Below, piece by piece: positions 16,829 to 26,515 of a stretch of DNA of 64,000 nucleotides (within the stretch, counting starts at the first letter, position 1; each line of letters starts with the position of its first letter). Made by a program: the position numbers and the translations under genes. The notes under the pieces were generated by a model. The model was not told the DNA's origin. It worked only from the letters and a program-made list of their open reading frames with translations, and made no database searches. The stretch is from Halorubrum cibi (GTDB lineage Archaea > Halobacteriota > Halobacteria > Halobacteriales > Haloferacaceae): positions 1 to 64,000 of the forward strand of contig NZ_FXTD01000004.1 of the NCBI RefSeq assembly GCF_900182635.1. Reading direction: 5' to 3'.

Positions 16829-18124
16829 TCACCCGCCGAACAGGCTGGAGTGGACGGGGGCGTGGTCCGGGTCGCGGTCGGATTCCGATTCCTCGTCGTC
16901 GCCGCCTCGGTCGTCGACGGCGCGGCCCTCCACCCCGTCCGCGAGGAAATCGCGCAGCGGCGGGCCGACGTGTTCCGGTTCGACGAGGAACGCGTCGTGG
17001 CCGTGGTCGGAGTCGATCACGTGGTGGGCGACGGGGACGTCGCGCTCGCGGAAGGCGGTCGCGACCGACTCGGCCTGCTCGACGGTGAAGTGCCAGTCGC
17101 CGGTGAAGCTCAGTAGAAGCGCCTCGCCCTCGAAGGCCGCGAGCGCGTCGGCGTCGGAGCCGTAGCCGGCCGCGAGGTCGTACTCGTCCATCGCGCGCGT
17201 GAGGTAGAGGTAGCTGTTGGCGTCGAACCGCTCCGCGAACCCCTCCGCCTGGTAGTCGAGGTACGACTCCACCTCGCGGTACGGGAAGAAGGCGGCCGCG
17301 GGGTCGGCCTCGAGCCCGAGGTCGCCCTCCTCGCGGCTCAGCGAGTCGCGGCCCGCCGAGCGCCGGCCGAACTTCCGCTCCATCGACGCCTTCGAGAGGT
17401 ACATCACGTGGCCGATCTGGCGGGCCATCGCCAGCCCGGTGGCGGGCGACTCGCGACCCTCGCCGTAGTAGTCGCCGCCGTTCCAGTTCGGGTCCGAGCG
17501 GATCGCCCGGCGCGCGATGGCGTCGAGCCCGAGACACTGCGCGTCGAGTCGGGCCGCGGCCGCGATGGGGACGACCAGATCCACGTCGTCGGGGTAGCGC
17601 TTCGCCCACTCGAGGACGTTCATCCCGCCGACGCTGCCGCCGACGACCGCCCGGAGCCGGCCGACGCCGAGGTGGTCGAGCAGCCGGCGCTGTGCGCGCG
17701 CCCAGTCCTCGACTTGAACCGGCGGGAACGCCGTCCCCCAGCGGTCGTGGTCGGGCTCCTCGCCGGGCACCTCGAGGTCCGCCGGCCGCTCGCTGGCCGG
17801 CCCCGACGTGCCGTAACAGGAGCCGGGGACGTTCGCGCAGACGACGTAGTACTCGGTCGTGTCTATCGCCTTCCCCGGGCCGACCACGTCGTCCCACCAC
17901 GCCCGGGCCTGGCCGGCCTGCCCGGCGTCGGCGTCGCGATCGGGCGTCCGTGCGACGTTCTGGCTGCCCGTGAGCGCGTGGCACACGAGGACGACGTTGT
18001 CGCCGTCGAACTCGCCGTACGTCTCGTAGCCGACCCGCAGGTCCGGGATCTCCCGACCGCACTCGAAGGTGAACTCCCCGAGCGCCGCGACGCCGGCGTC
18101 GGTGGGTGTCGCCGCCACGTTCAC
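16829..18124 (-). CDS. metX: Homoserine O-acetyltransferase MetX
   Basis: 431 residues of the alpha/beta-hydrolase acetyltransferase family that acetylates homoserine with acetyl-CoA for methionine synthesis. Signatures: [26 protein letters not shown] split across the N-terminal strand region, nucleophile elbow [10 protein letters not shown], and the late Asp/His pair around [14 protein letters not shown]. The GTG start overlaps the TGA of metY by GTGA (18121-18124), so the two form an operon. The product feeds the sulfhydrylase encoded upstream. The last 30 residues are an acidic tail. Confidence 0.93.
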   Translation of the reverse strand: MNVAATPTDAGVAALGEFTFECGREIPDLRVGYETYGEFDGDNVVLVCHALTGSQNVARTPDRDADAGQAGQARAWWDDVVGPGKAIDTTEYYVVCANVPGSCYGTSGPASERPADLEVPGEEPDHDRWGTAFPPVQVEDWARAQRRLLDHLGVGRLRAVVGGSVGGMNVLEWAKRYPDDVDLVVPIAAAARLDAQCLGLDAIARRAIRSDPNWNGGDYYGEGRESPATGLAMARQIGHVMYLSKASMERKFGRRSAGRDSLSREEGDLGLEADPAAAFFPYREVESYLDYQAEGFAERFDANSYLYLTRAMDEYDLAAGYGSDADALAAFEGEALLLSFTGDWHFTVEQAESVATAFRERDVPVAHHVIDSDHGHDAFLVEPEHVGPPLRDFLADGVEGRAVDDRGGDDEESESDRDPDHAPVHSSLFGG

Positions 18125-19419
18125 GCCTCCGTCGACGTCGGTGTCGACGTCGCGGCCCCCAGTGCGCCGTCGAGGTCGGCGATCACGTCCGCGGGCTCCT
18201 CGATGCCGACCGAGAGCCGGACCATGTCCGCCGGGACGCCCGCCGCCTCCCGGGCCTCCTCGTCGAGCTGTGCGTGCGTCGTCGAGGCGGGGTGGATGAT
18301 CAGCGTCTTCGCGTCGCCGATGTTCGCGAGGAAGCTCGCGAGGTCGACGGATTCACAGAGCGTCTTCGCGGCCCCGTAGCCGCCCGCGACGCCGAAGGTT
18401 ATCATGCCGCCGTAGTCGGCGAGGTACTCGCTCGCGTCGCCGTGGGTCGGGTGGTCGTCGAATCCCGGGTACGTCACCCAATCGACGCGGTCGTCGCCGC
18501 GGAGGTACTCGGCGACCCGTCGGGCGTTCTCGCAGTGACGCTCCATCCGCAGCGGGAGCGTTCCCACGCCTTGAAGCGTCTGCCAGGCGTCGAACGGGGA
18601 CTGCTGGCTCCCGGTGGGACGGACCGCTCGCTGGCGGACGACGTTCGCGAAGGCGGCATCGCCGAACCGCTCGACGAAGTCGATCGGGAACGCCGGCGAC
18701 TGCCCGGAGAGCTCCTCGTACTCCGCGTCCGGGTGGTCCCACGGGAAGGTGCCGCCGTCGACGACGATCCCCCCGACGGTGGTGCCGTTGCCGGTGATCC
18801 ACTTCGTCGTCGACTCCCAGACGACGTCCGCGCCGTGTTCGATCGGTCGGCAGAGCGCGGGCGTCGCGAACGTGTTGTCGACGACGAGCGGGACCGCGCA
18901 GTCGTGGGCGACGTCGGCGAGCCGCTCGAAGTCGGGCGTGACGAGGGAGGGGTTCGAGAGCGTCTCTACGTGGACGAAGGCGGTGTCGTCGTCGATCGCC
19001 TCGGCGTACCCCTCGTAGTCGGTGGTGCCGACGAGGCGGGTCTCGATCCCGCGGCGGTTCGCGACGGTGGTGAGGTGCGTCGCGGTGCCGCCGTACATCT
19101 CCTCGCTGGCGACGACGTTGTCGCCCGCGCTCGCGAGCACCGTGGCGATCGCGTCGAACGCGCCCATTCCGGAAGCGGTCGCGACCGCTCCTGACCCGCC
19201 CTCCAAGTCGGCGAGACGGTTCTCGAGGGCGCGAACGGTCGGATTCGAGACGCGGGAGTAGACGTCGCCGTCGGCCCGGAGCGCGTACAGGTCCGCCGCC
19301 GCGTCGGCGTCCGCGAACGCGTACGAGGTCGTCTGATGGATCGGCGTCGCACGAGCCCCGGTCGCCGGGTCGGCGGTCGACCCGGCGTGGAGACTCCGGG
19401 TGTCGAACCCACGTGTCAT
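18121..19419 (-). CDS. metY: O-acetylhomoserine sulfhydrylase MetY
   Basis: About 432 residues of the Cys/Met-metabolism PLP family. [13 protein letters not shown] at the start, [46 protein letters not shown] and the PLP lysine in [16 protein letters not shown] are all present. It makes homocysteine from O-acetylhomoserine and sulfide. The ATG at 19419 is chosen over 19446, because the extra residues lie in the promoter and the TATA-like GTTATAGAT near 19446-19455 fits a leaderless start at 19419. Confidence 0.92.
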   Translation of the reverse strand: MTRGFDTRSLHAGSTADPATGARATPIHQTTSYAFADADAAADLYALRADGDVYSRVSNPTVRALENRLADLEGGSGAVATASGMGAFDAIATVLASAGDNVVASEEMYGGTATHLTTVANRRGIETRLVGTTDYEGYAEAIDDDTAFVHVETLSNPSLVTPDFERLADVAHDCAVPLVVDNTFATPALCRPIEHGADVVWESTTKWITGNGTTVGGIVVDGGTFPWDHPDAEYEELSGQSPAFPIDFVERFGDAAFANVVRQRAVRPTGSQQSPFDAWQTLQGVGTLPLRMERHCENARRVAEYLRGDDRVDWVTYPGFDDHPTHGDASEYLADYGGMITFGVAGGYGAAKTLCESVDLASFLANIGDAKTLIIHPASTTHAQLDEEAREAAGVPADMVRLSVGIEEPADVIADLDGALGAATSTPTSTEA

Positions 19420-19424
19420 GTGTG

Positions 19425-19442
19425 TTGCGCATATATCCGCAA
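19425..19442 (-). promoter_or_regulatory. TTGCG/CGCAA inverted repeat in metY promoter
   Basis: TTGCG (19425-19429) and CGCAA (19438-19442) flank an 8-base AT-rich spacer. The repeat lies between the putative TATA element (about 19446-19455) and the metY ATG, where a repressor would block initiation. The arms are short, so this is tentative. A sulfur or methionine regulator is only a guess. Confidence 0.4.
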
Positions 19443-19552
19443 ACATCTATAACTGTCAGTTACGGCAAGCCCTGCCGGACTCGCCGCGAGCGGCGGGCCG
19501 TGTCGCCCGCCGCCGACCGAACGTCTTTGCGCCCGGCGGCCGAGGGTTCACC

Positions 19553-21754
19553 ATGACCGAGGACGCGGCGGTCCGCAGGCTGGTGGAGGCGCTCACGCTC
19601 GAGGAGGCGGCCCGACTCGTCTCCGGGACGACCGACCCGACCGGGCGCGCGACCGGCTACCTCGCGGGCGTCGATCGGCTCGAGGTCCCTCCGTTGTGCC
19701 TGGTCGACGGGCCGCTCGGCGTCCGGATCCCGGGCGAGTCGGCGACCGCCTTTCCCGCCCCGATAGCGCTGGCCGCGACGTTCGACGCCGAGTTGGCCCG
19801 CGAACACGGAGTCGCGCTCGGCCGCGAGACCCGCGCCGCCGGAGCCGACGCCCTGCTCGCGCCGGGAACGAACCTGATCCGGGTCCCGCAGGGCGGACGG
19901 AACTTCGAGTACTTCGCGGAGGATCCCGTCCTGTCGGCCGCGACCGCCGCGAGCGTCGTCGAGGGGATCGAGTCCGCGGACGTGATCGCGACGCCGAAAC
20001 ACTACGTCGCGAACTCCCAGGAGACGAACCGCGCGACGGTCAGCGCAGAAGTCGACGAGCGCGCGCTCCGCGAGCTGTACCTCCCGTCGTTCCGTGCCGC
20101 GGTCGCGGCCGGCGCCGGCTCGGTGATGTCGGCGTACAACCGCGTGAACGGGACCCGGATGAGCGACCACCGCCGACTGCTGACGGACGTGTTGAAAGAC
20201 GAGTGGGGGTTCGACGGCTACGTCGTCTCCGACTGGTACGGCACCGAGGGCGCGGTCGACGCCGCGGCCGCCGGCCTCGACGTCGAGATGCCGGGCGTCC
20301 CGATGACGAGCGAAGGAGAAGAATCCGGTAACGGCGACGATGAGGCCGACGACCCGATCCCGCCGGAGATCGCACGCGGAATGCCCGACCAGGAGACGTG
20401 CGAACCGTTCGACGAGGCACTCCCCGCCGCAGTCCGGGACGGGTCGCTTCCGCGCGAGCGGCTCGACGACATGGCGGCGCGCGTCCTCCGGACGATGGAC
20501 CGGGCCGGAGTGCTGGACGGCGACCGGTCGGAGCCCGACGTCGACACGGACGCCAACCGTCGAACGGCGGTCGAGGTTGCGACGCGAGGGTCGGTTCTCC
20601 TGAAGAACGACGACGCGCTTCCGCTCTCGACCGACGCCGACGTCGCGCTCGTCGGTCCCGCGGTCGACGAGGCGGTCCTCGGCGGTGGCGGCTCCTCCGA
20701 GACGACTCCCGAGACGAGCACCACGCCGCGAGAAGGCCTCGTGGCTCGCGCGGACGGGAACGTGACCGTCGCTCCCGGCCACCCGCCGGTCGAAGGGATC
20801 TCGATGTTCGACTTCCTGGGCGACGGGGAGGGCTCCGCCGGGCCGGTCGACACGGACGATACGACCGACCCCGTCGACACGGGCGATACGACCGACCCCG
20901 TCGACGCGGCCGACGAGGGCTCGGCCGTCGACGTCGATGCGGCGATCGCGGCCGCCGAGGCCGCAGACGTCGCCGTCGTCGTCGTCCGCGACACCACCAC
21001 GGAGGCCCTCGACCGGGACGGGTTGGGACTCCCCGGTCGCCAGGACGAACTGATCGAGGCGGTCGCCGCGGCCGCCGATCGGACCGTCGTCGCGATCGCC
21101 GCGAGCGGCCCGGTCGAGCTTCCGTGGCGCGACGCCGTCGACGCGGTCCTCTTCAACTGGTACCCCGGACAGGTCCACGGCGACGCGCTCGCGGCGCTGC
21201 TGTACGGGGACGTCGATCCGGGAGGCCGGCTGCCGGTCACGTTCGCGCCGGCGTCCGCGTACCCGACGGCCGACCGTCGGCGCTTCCCCGGGGTCGACGG
21301 GCGCGTCAGCCACGACGAAGGCGTCTTCGTCGGCTACCGTTGGTTCGACGCCCGTGACCTCGAGCCGACCTACCCGTTCGGGCACGGCCGATCGTACGCG
21401 GAGTTCGAGTACCGCGACGCCGCCCTCGACGTCGCCACCGGCGGCGACGCGGGAGGCGCCGCAGTCACCGTCACCGTCGAGAACGTCGCCGACCGCGACG
21501 GCCGGGAGGTGGTCCAGACGTACGTCCGCCCGCCGCGGGTCGCGGGCGTCGAGCGCCCGGTCCGCGAGTTCGCCGGAGCCGAGAGCGTCGCCGTCGCCGC
21601 CGGCGAGACCGAAACGGTCACGATCCGCCTCGACGAGCTCGCGTTCTCCCGGTACGACCCCGAGGAGGGGTGGACCGTCGACCCCGGCGAGTACGTCGTC
21701 GAAGTCGGTCGATCCTCACGGGACGCCCGGATCGAGCTGACCGTGGAACGGTGA
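19553..21754 (+). CDS. Glycoside hydrolase family 3 (beta-glucosidase type)
   Basis: 733 residues. The N-terminal TIM barrel carries TPKHYVANSQETNR and the nucleophile Asp227 in GYVVSDWYG. An alpha/beta sandwich with VLLKNDDALPLS follows, then a C-terminal fibronectin III-like domain (about 650-733). The family removes terminal beta-linked sugars. Two acidic low-complexity inserts interrupt the fold (near 247-266 and 425-450, the latter with repeated DTTDPVDT). No signal peptide, so it is cytoplasmic. The frame is open back to 19400, but that part overlaps the metY promoter. Confidence 0.9.
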   Translation: MTEDAAVRRLVEALTLEEAARLVSGTTDPTGRATGYLAGVDRLEVPPLCLVDGPLGVRIPGESATAFPAPIALAATFDAELAREHGVALGRETRAAGADALLAPGTNLIRVPQGGRNFEYFAEDPVLSAATAASVVEGIESADVIATPKHYVANSQETNRATVSAEVDERALRELYLPSFRAAVAAGAGSVMSAYNRVNGTRMSDHRRLLTDVLKDEWGFDGYVVSDWYGTEGAVDAAAAGLDVEMPGVPMTSEGEESGNGDDEADDPIPPEIARGMPDQETCEPFDEALPAAVRDGSLPRERLDDMAARVLRTMDRAGVLDGDRSEPDVDTDANRRTAVEVATRGSVLLKNDDALPLSTDADVALVGPAVDEAVLGGGGSSETTPETSTTPREGLVARADGNVTVAPGHPPVEGISMFDFLGDGEGSAGPVDTDDTTDPVDTGDTTDPVDAADEGSAVDVDAAIAAAEAADVAVVVVRDTTTEALDRDGLGLPGRQDELIEAVAAAADRTVVAIAASGPVELPWRDAVDAVLFNWYPGQVHGDALAALLYGDVDPGGRLPVTFAPASAYPTADRRRFPGVDGRVSHDEGVFVGYRWFDARDLEPTYPFGHGRSYAEFEYRDAALDVATGGDAGGAAVTVTVENVADRDGREVVQTYVRPPRVAGVERPVREFAGAESVAVAAGETETVTIRLDELAFSRYDPEEGWTVDPGEYVVEVGRSSRDARIELTVER

Positions 21755-21837
21755 GCCCCGGGAGACGGACCGGGCTCGTGCGCTGACCCGCCGCGCGAAA
21801 CGTGCGTTTATCCGGGATGCGGCCCCACGAACGGGTA

Positions 21838-23262
21838 ATGGCAGCCGTCGACACTCCCGTTCCCGACCTCGGCGATCGGGCTCGCGCCTGCGCCGAGCGA
21901 CTGCGCGCGGCCGATCGCGTCCTGCTCGCATCCCACATCGACGCCGACGGGCTCACGAGCGCGGCAGTCGCGTCGGCGGCGCTCGCGCGGGCGGGGATCG
22001 ACCACGAGGTCGTCTTCGAGAAGCAGCTCGATGCTGAGTCAATAGCGGGGATCGCCGCCCGCGAGTTCGAGGTCGTCCTCTTCACCGACTTCGGCTCCGG
22101 CCAGCTCGACGTCATCGCCGATCACGAGACCCGCGGCGACTTCGTCCCCGTGATCGCCGACCACCACCAGCCAGCCGATCCCGACACGACGTTCCACCTC
22201 AACCCGCTTCTCGAGGGGATCGACGGAGCGAGCGAGCTCTCGGGAGCGGGCGCGAGCTACGTCCTCGCTCGGGCGTTAGAGGGTCCCGACGGCGACAACC
22301 GCGACCTCGCGGCGCTGGCGGTCGTCGGCGCGGTGGGCGACATGCAAAACGGCGGCGGCGGGCTCGTCGGCGCGAACGAGGCCATCGTCGCGGACGGCGT
22401 CGACGCGGGCGTCCTCGAGGAGCGCACCGACCTCGACCTCTACGGCCGACAGACCCGCCCGCTCCCCAAGCTGCTGGAGTACGCCTCTGACGTTCGGATC
22501 CCGGGGATCTCCAACGACGAGGCGGGCGCGATCGGCTTCCTCCGGGACCTCGACGTCGACGCGAGACGCGACGGCGAGTGGCGGCGCTGGGTCGACCTCG
22601 ACGACGCGGAGCGGCAAACGCTCGTCTCCGCGTTGATACGACGCGCCGTGGCCTCCGGCGTTCCCGCCGACCGGATCGAGACGCTCGTCGGCACTTCCTA
22701 CACGCTGCTCGACGAGGAGTCGGGCACCGAGCTTCGAGACGTCAGCGAGTTCTCGACGCTGCTCAACGCGACGGCGCGGTACGAGCGTGCGGACGTGGGG
22801 CTCGCAGTGTGTCTCGGGGACCGGGACGTCGCGCTCGCGGAGGCGCGACGACTGCTCCGGAACCACAGGCGGAACCTCTCGGAGGGCCTCCAATGGGTGA
22901 AATCGGAGGGCGTGACCCACGAGGAGCACCTCCAGTGGTTCGACGCCGGCTCGCGGATCCGCGAGACGATCGTCGGGATCGTCGCCGGCATGGCCGCGGG
23001 TTCGTCCGCCGTCGACCGTTCGAAACCCGTGATCGCGTTCGCCGAGAAGAGCGACACGGAGTTGAAGGTCTCCTCCCGCGGAACGGGGCGGTTAGTCCGA
23101 CGGGGTCTCGACCTCTCGGCCGTGATGCGCGAGGCGAGCCGGTCCGTGGGCGGCGACGGCGGCGGCCACGACGTCGCCGCCGGCGCGACGGTCCCGATCG
23201 ACGAGCGCGACGCGTTCCTCGCGGCGGCGGAAGAGCTGATCGGGGATCAGCTCTCGTCGTGA
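21838..23262 (+). CDS. RecJ/GAN-like DHH-family phosphoesterase
   Basis: About 474 residues. DHH motifs: LLASHIDADGLTSAA, VVLFTDFGSGQ, VIADHHQP and LAVVGAVGDMQNGG; the C-terminal DHHA1 part ends in GGDGGGHDVAAGATV. Archaeal members are RecJ-like single-strand exonucleases, some associated with GINS/CMG. Which haloarchaeal RecJ paralogue this is cannot be settled. The ATG at 21838 sits about 27-30 bases after the TATA-like GTTTATCC, favouring a leaderless start over 21802. Confidence 0.88.
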   Translation: MAAVDTPVPDLGDRARACAERLRAADRVLLASHIDADGLTSAAVASAALARAGIDHEVVFEKQLDAESIAGIAAREFEVVLFTDFGSGQLDVIADHETRGDFVPVIADHHQPADPDTTFHLNPLLEGIDGASELSGAGASYVLARALEGPDGDNRDLAALAVVGAVGDMQNGGGGLVGANEAIVADGVDAGVLEERTDLDLYGRQTRPLPKLLEYASDVRIPGISNDEAGAIGFLRDLDVDARRDGEWRRWVDLDDAERQTLVSALIRRAVASGVPADRIETLVGTSYTLLDEESGTELRDVSEFSTLLNATARYERADVGLAVCLGDRDVALAEARRLLRNHRRNLSEGLQWVKSEGVTHEEHLQWFDAGSRIRETIVGIVAGMAAGSSAVDRSKPVIAFAEKSDTELKVSSRGTGRLVRRGLDLSAVMREASRSVGGDGGGHDVAAGATVPIDERDAFLAAAEELIGDQLSS

Positions 23263-23308
23263 TCTCGAACCGCCAGTCGCCCGCGTCACGCCTCGTCGGT
23301 GGACGACG

Positions 23309-23872
23309 TCACGCCTCGCCGATGTCCCGGAACATCGCGCGGTAGTCGTCCGTCGAGAGCGATTCGGTGATGGCATCCATGTCGGCGTCGATCTCGTCGA
23401 GACGATCGACGAGTCGGGCGAACGCCTCGTTGCCGTCGAGTTGGGCGGCCGGCTTCTGTGCTTTGAGGACCGCGCGTTTGCTCGCCAGCGCCGCGGCTTC
23501 TTGGAGGAGGTCGTCGTACTCGTCGCGGGTCAAGAGCGTCTCGAGTGCGGCCAGAAGGTTCGCTCGACTCACCGGCTTGGTCAAGTAGAGGTCGAATCCC
23601 ATGCCGATGATGTCGAAGTCGGGCTCGACGGCGGTCACCATCGCGACTCGACAGTCGAGACCGTTCTCGCGGACGTGTTCGAGCACGTCGTCACCGCTGC
23701 CGTCGGGGAGTCGCCGGTCGAGGAGGATGGCGTCGACGGTCTCGTTGACGACGTCCATCGCCTCGGCGGCCGTCTCGGCGACGGTGACGTCGTAGCGCTC
23801 ATCGAGGAAGCCGGCGTAAAGCGCCGCGATGTCCGACTCGTCCTCGACGACGAGAACCGTCGCTTCGCTCAC
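23309..23872 (-). CDS. Response regulator with HalX domain
   Basis: 187 residues. The receiver domain (1-115) has VVEDESD, phospho-acceptor Asp in AILLDRRLPDGSG and Lys in LYLTKPVSR. The C-terminal HalX domain (about 120-185, with EYDDLLQEAAALASKRAVL) is a helical module of unknown function found in haloarchaeal regulators. GTG start. It is divergent from the KaiC-like gene across a 214-base spacer. Its kinase is not evident. Confidence 0.9.
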   Translation of the reverse strand: MSEATVLVVEDESDIAALYAGFLDERYDVTVAETAAEAMDVVNETVDAILLDRRLPDGSGDDVLEHVRENGLDCRVAMVTAVEPDFDIIGMGFDLYLTKPVSRANLLAALETLLTRDEYDDLLQEAAALASKRAVLKAQKPAAQLDGNEAFARLVDRLDEIDADMDAITESLSTDDYRAMFRDIGEA

Positions 23873-23979
23873 CGCCGATCACCGTCGAGAGCGACGGGGT
23901 ACGTTTCACCGAGCATACTGGACGTGGCGGCGTGTCGAGGAATAAAGCTATCGCCGTCTTCCTCGTCACGAACGTCGGG

Positions 23980-24023
23980 TCGTCGTTCAGTCGTCGTCCG
24001 GTCGTCGTCCGGTCGTCGTCACC
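23980..24023. promoter_or_regulatory. Four 11-bp direct repeats upstream of the KaiC-like gene
   Basis: The unit TCGTCGTYCRG starts at 23980, 23991, 24002 and 24013 (the last partial). The 11-bp period is close to one helical turn. The array lies 30-70 bases before the TATA-like TTTTATATG (24052-24060) and about 110-65 bases before the KaiC-like ATG. It could hold a cooperative activator for either divergent gene. Simple sequence expansion is the alternative. Confidence 0.5.
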
Positions 24024-24086
24024 GGGCCAGACCCGTGTCTCGAACGGATCGTCTTTTATATGCTCCCGCCGCGAAGGCCAAGGCGA

Positions 24087-24815
24087 ATGTCAGAACTCGT
24101 CTCTACCGGAGTCGAGGGGCTCGACTCGATCCTCACCGGCGGTATCACGGAGCAGTCGACCGTTCTGGTCTCCGGGAACCCCGGTACCGGAAAGAGCATC
24201 TTCGGGATCCAGTACCTCTACACGGGCGTAACCGAGCACGACGAGCGCGGCGTCTACGTCTCCTTCGAGGAGGACGAAGCCGACATCCGCGCCGCCGCCG
24301 AGTCGATCGGGTTCGAGGACTTCGGCGATCTGGTCGACGACGGCGAGATCGTGATCCTGGATAAACGTCAGATGCTCCGAGAGACCGACTTCTCGACGGC
24401 CGTCGACAAACTGCTCGATACGATCGAAGGCGAGGACTTCGACCGGCTCGTGCTCGACTCGCTGTCGATGTTCCAGCTGTTCTTCGAGGACGAACAGGAG
24501 AAGCGGACGTACCTGCTGAAGTTCTCGGACATCCTCAAGGCGAACGGGCTGACCTCGCTTCTCATCAACGAACAGGGCGCGGTGTTCCCCGACACCGAGG
24601 TCGGCCTGGAGAACTTCCTCACCGACGGCAACATCTACTTCATCCAGACGCCGACGGACTCGGGAGTGAACCGCTACGTCTGGGTCGCGAAGATGCGGAA
24701 ACAGGACATCGACACGGACATCTTCCCGATGGAGATCGGGCAGGGCGGGATCACGGTCCACGAGCGGGCGGGCGGGTTCTCGATGATGAGCCAGTCCGAC
24801 GAGCCGTCGTTCTGA
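24087..24815 (+). CDS. KaiC/RAD55-like single-domain ATPase
   Basis: 242 residues. Walker A GNPGTGKSIFG near residues 30-40 and Walker B DRLVLDSLSMF near 125-135 are present, with the KaiC start STGVEGLDSILTGGI. Single-domain KaiC-like proteins in archaea include the archaellum motor factor ArlH and signalling ATPases. Position upstream of the archaellins suggests a link to motility control, which is inference. The ATG at 24087 lies 27-35 bases after TTTTATATG; an upstream frame to 24060 overlaps that element. It converges with the next gene with a 1-base gap. Confidence 0.85.
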   Translation: MSELVSTGVEGLDSILTGGITEQSTVLVSGNPGTGKSIFGIQYLYTGVTEHDERGVYVSFEEDEADIRAAAESIGFEDFGDLVDDGEIVILDKRQMLRETDFSTAVDKLLDTIEGEDFDRLVLDSLSMFQLFFEDEQEKRTYLLKFSDILKANGLTSLLINEQGAVFPDTEVGLENFLTDGNIYFIQTPTDSGVNRYVWVAKMRKQDIDTDIFPMEIGQGGITVHERAGGFSMMSQSDEPSF

Positions 24816-24816
24816 C

Positions 24817-25158
24817 TCAGTCGCTCCTCGCTGAGAGGTCGCGCCACACGTCGTCGAGACGGTTCTTGACCGCGGAGCGCTCCTCGACCTCGACGGTGAG
24901 CCCGTCCCGGAAGTCGACGTCGACGCCGTCGACCTTCCGGCGGTACACCTTCACCCGGCGGTGCTCGTCGGAGAGCGGCCGATCGTGGAGTTCGAGTAAA
25001 TCAGCCTCCTCGAGCTCGTTGATCCGGCGGTAACACGTCGCGATCGGAACCTCCAGTTCCTCGCTCAGGTCCTGTGCGGACTTGGCGTCGCCCGTCGCCG
25101 TCAGGATGTCCGTGTTGTACTTGTTCCCGAGCACCGTGATCAGGTCGTCCCCCACCAT
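24817..25158 (-). CDS. Winged-helix transcription regulator
   Basis: About 113 residues. A winged HTH (VLGNKYNTDILTATG, then LSEELEVPIATCYRRINEL) of the ArsR-like haloarchaeal type occupies residues 5-80. A short beta-rich tail and a C-terminal helix (RSAVKNRLDDVW) follow. The ATG at 25158 is preferred to a TTG at 25170. It is divergent from the DUF7521 gene and next to the archaellin operon. A wHTH/DUF7521 pair also occurs at 51464-52125. Confidence 0.83.
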   Translation of the reverse strand: MVGDDLITVLGNKYNTDILTATGDAKSAQDLSEELEVPIATCYRRINELEEADLLELHDRPLSDEHRRVKVYRRKVDGVDVDFRDGLTVEVEERSAVKNRLDDVWRDLSARSD

Positions 25159-25377
25159 TATCGTTATCAATTATGAATTCCCGACCCAAAAAGATACTGA
25201 TAGAGAGCACGACTACCGACGGTTTCCATCGGGTCGTCGACGCGGGACGGTCGGGTTTCTGAGGGTCTGCGGCCGCGCGGCGATCGGTCGCGTATGACCG
25301 ATCGTCGATCCGCCGAACGTTATCGGTATTGATACCCGTTACAGGAGCTTTATCGTGGCCGAGCGGGCAGGCCGCGT

Positions 25378-25716
25378 ATGGACCTCATCGAAGGACTGTA
25401 TCTCGTGACGACCACCGTGCTCGCGGGGGTGGGCGCGACGCTGTCGGCGTTCGCGGTGACGGCGTACCGCTCCTCCGGGCGGACCGCGATGGCGTACCTC
25501 GCCGTCGGGTTCGGACTGGTCGTCGTCGCCGCGCTCGCTACTCCCCTCGCGGCGTTTCGGACGGCGTTCGCGAATCCCCGAGCGCTGCTCTTGGTCAACA
25601 CCGGCCTGCTCGCCGGGTCGATGGCGCTCGTCGCGGGGAGCCTCGCGGTCTACGAGCCGGGCACGCGCGAGTTCGTGGTCTCGGAACCGGAGATCGAGGA
25701 GATCCGAGATCGGTGA
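25378..25716 (+). CDS. DUF7521-like four-helix membrane protein
   Basis: 112 residues with about four hydrophobic segments: LYLVTTTVLAGVGATLSAF, MAYLAVGFGLVVVAALATP, LLLVNTGLLAGSMALVAGSL and a weaker one, plus a charged C-terminal tail. The YLAVGFGLVVVAAL segment matches the layout of the 51464-51745 protein (LRALGVGFGVVTVGALVGG). Both lie beside a winged-helix gene. It may be a membrane sensor for the regulator; that is inference. Confidence 0.7.
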   Translation: MDLIEGLYLVTTTVLAGVGATLSAFAVTAYRSSGRTAMAYLAVGFGLVVVAALATPLAAFRTAFANPRALLLVNTGLLAGSMALVAGSLAVYEPGTREFVVSEPEIEEIRDR

Positions 25717-25844
25717 CTCTCCGGATCCAGTCCTGATAATCCGGTGGCCATGTCGTTTTTCGTTTCTGTAACTATATCTGTGTATCAAACTCAAAAACCG
25801 CACGACGGCAGCCGTTTATCAACTTAGATAACCCGTCCCGTGTC

Positions 25845-25913
25845 TTTAATAGGCGATTCCCGTTCCGTAGCGATAACGCCCGCCGGGCGGACCGCGGGCC
25901 CACACAACAACCA
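25845..25913 (+). promoter_or_regulatory. Archaellin promoter region
   Basis: TCTTTAATAG at 25850-25859 is the best TATA-like element. It would place the start of transcription near 25885 and give a leader of about 30 bases before the arlA1 ATG at 25914. The region is more AT-rich than its surroundings. No strong Shine-Dalgarno sequence is seen. Confidence 0.5.
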
Positions 25914-26513
25914 ATGTTCGAAACCATACTGGACGAGGAAGAGCGCGGTCAAGTGGGGATCGGGACGCTCATCGTGTTCATCGCGATGGTGCTGGTGGCG
26001 GCGATCGCCGCCGGCGTCCTGATCAACACCGCCGGGTTCCTCCAGACGCAGGCGGAGGCGACGGGGCAGGAGAGTACGAGCCAGGTCTCGGACCGGCTTC
26101 AGGTCGTGAGTACCTCGGGTGAGGTGAACACGACGAACTACGATCAGGTCGAGGCCCTCAATTTCGTCATGGCGCTCGCGCCGGGTTCGAGCCCGGTCGA
26201 CCTACAAGAGACGACGACCGAGTTCATCGGCCAGGGCGGACAGGCGACCTTCGATCTGGATGAAACGACCGTCGCTGAAGTCACGACCGAAGACATCATC
26301 GGCACCGATCAGGGACGCATCCTGACGGACAACAGCGATCGAGTCAACGTCAGAATCAACCTCAACGGCAGCACGGGCGACATCGATTACGCGAAACTCG
26401 ATGAAGGTGAACGTCTGACGGTGACGTTCACGACGTCCGCGGGCGCGACGACGACCAAGGAGATCCGCGTCCCGACGACCATCACGAGCGAGGACACCTC
26501 GGTGAGGCTGTAA
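25914..26513 (+). CDS. arlA1: Archaellin, major filament subunit
   Basis: 199 residues. Class III signal peptide ending EERG before QVGIGT, followed by the hydrophobic assembly helix [20 protein letters not shown]; the prepilin peptidase should cut after Gly. The outer beta domain is acidic and Thr-rich, with a few possible N-glycosylation sites (NTTN, NGST). Two bases separate it from the second archaellin. It shares an exact 87-bp block with that gene. Confidence 0.95.
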   Translation: MFETILDEEERGQVGIGTLIVFIAMVLVAAIAAGVLINTAGFLQTQAEATGQESTSQVSDRLQVVSTSGEVNTTNYDQVEALNFVMALAPGSSPVDLQETTTEFIGQGGQATFDLDETTVAEVTTEDIIGTDQGRILTDNSDRVNVRINLNGSTGDIDYAKLDEGERLTVTFTTSAGATTTKEIRVPTTITSEDTSVRL

Positions 26514-26515
26514 CA

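Noticed and set aside
16272..17116. Open frames in the gap after tRNA-Val
   Set aside because: They run through hairpins and the conserved blocks of repeat copy A, and their products are low complexity.
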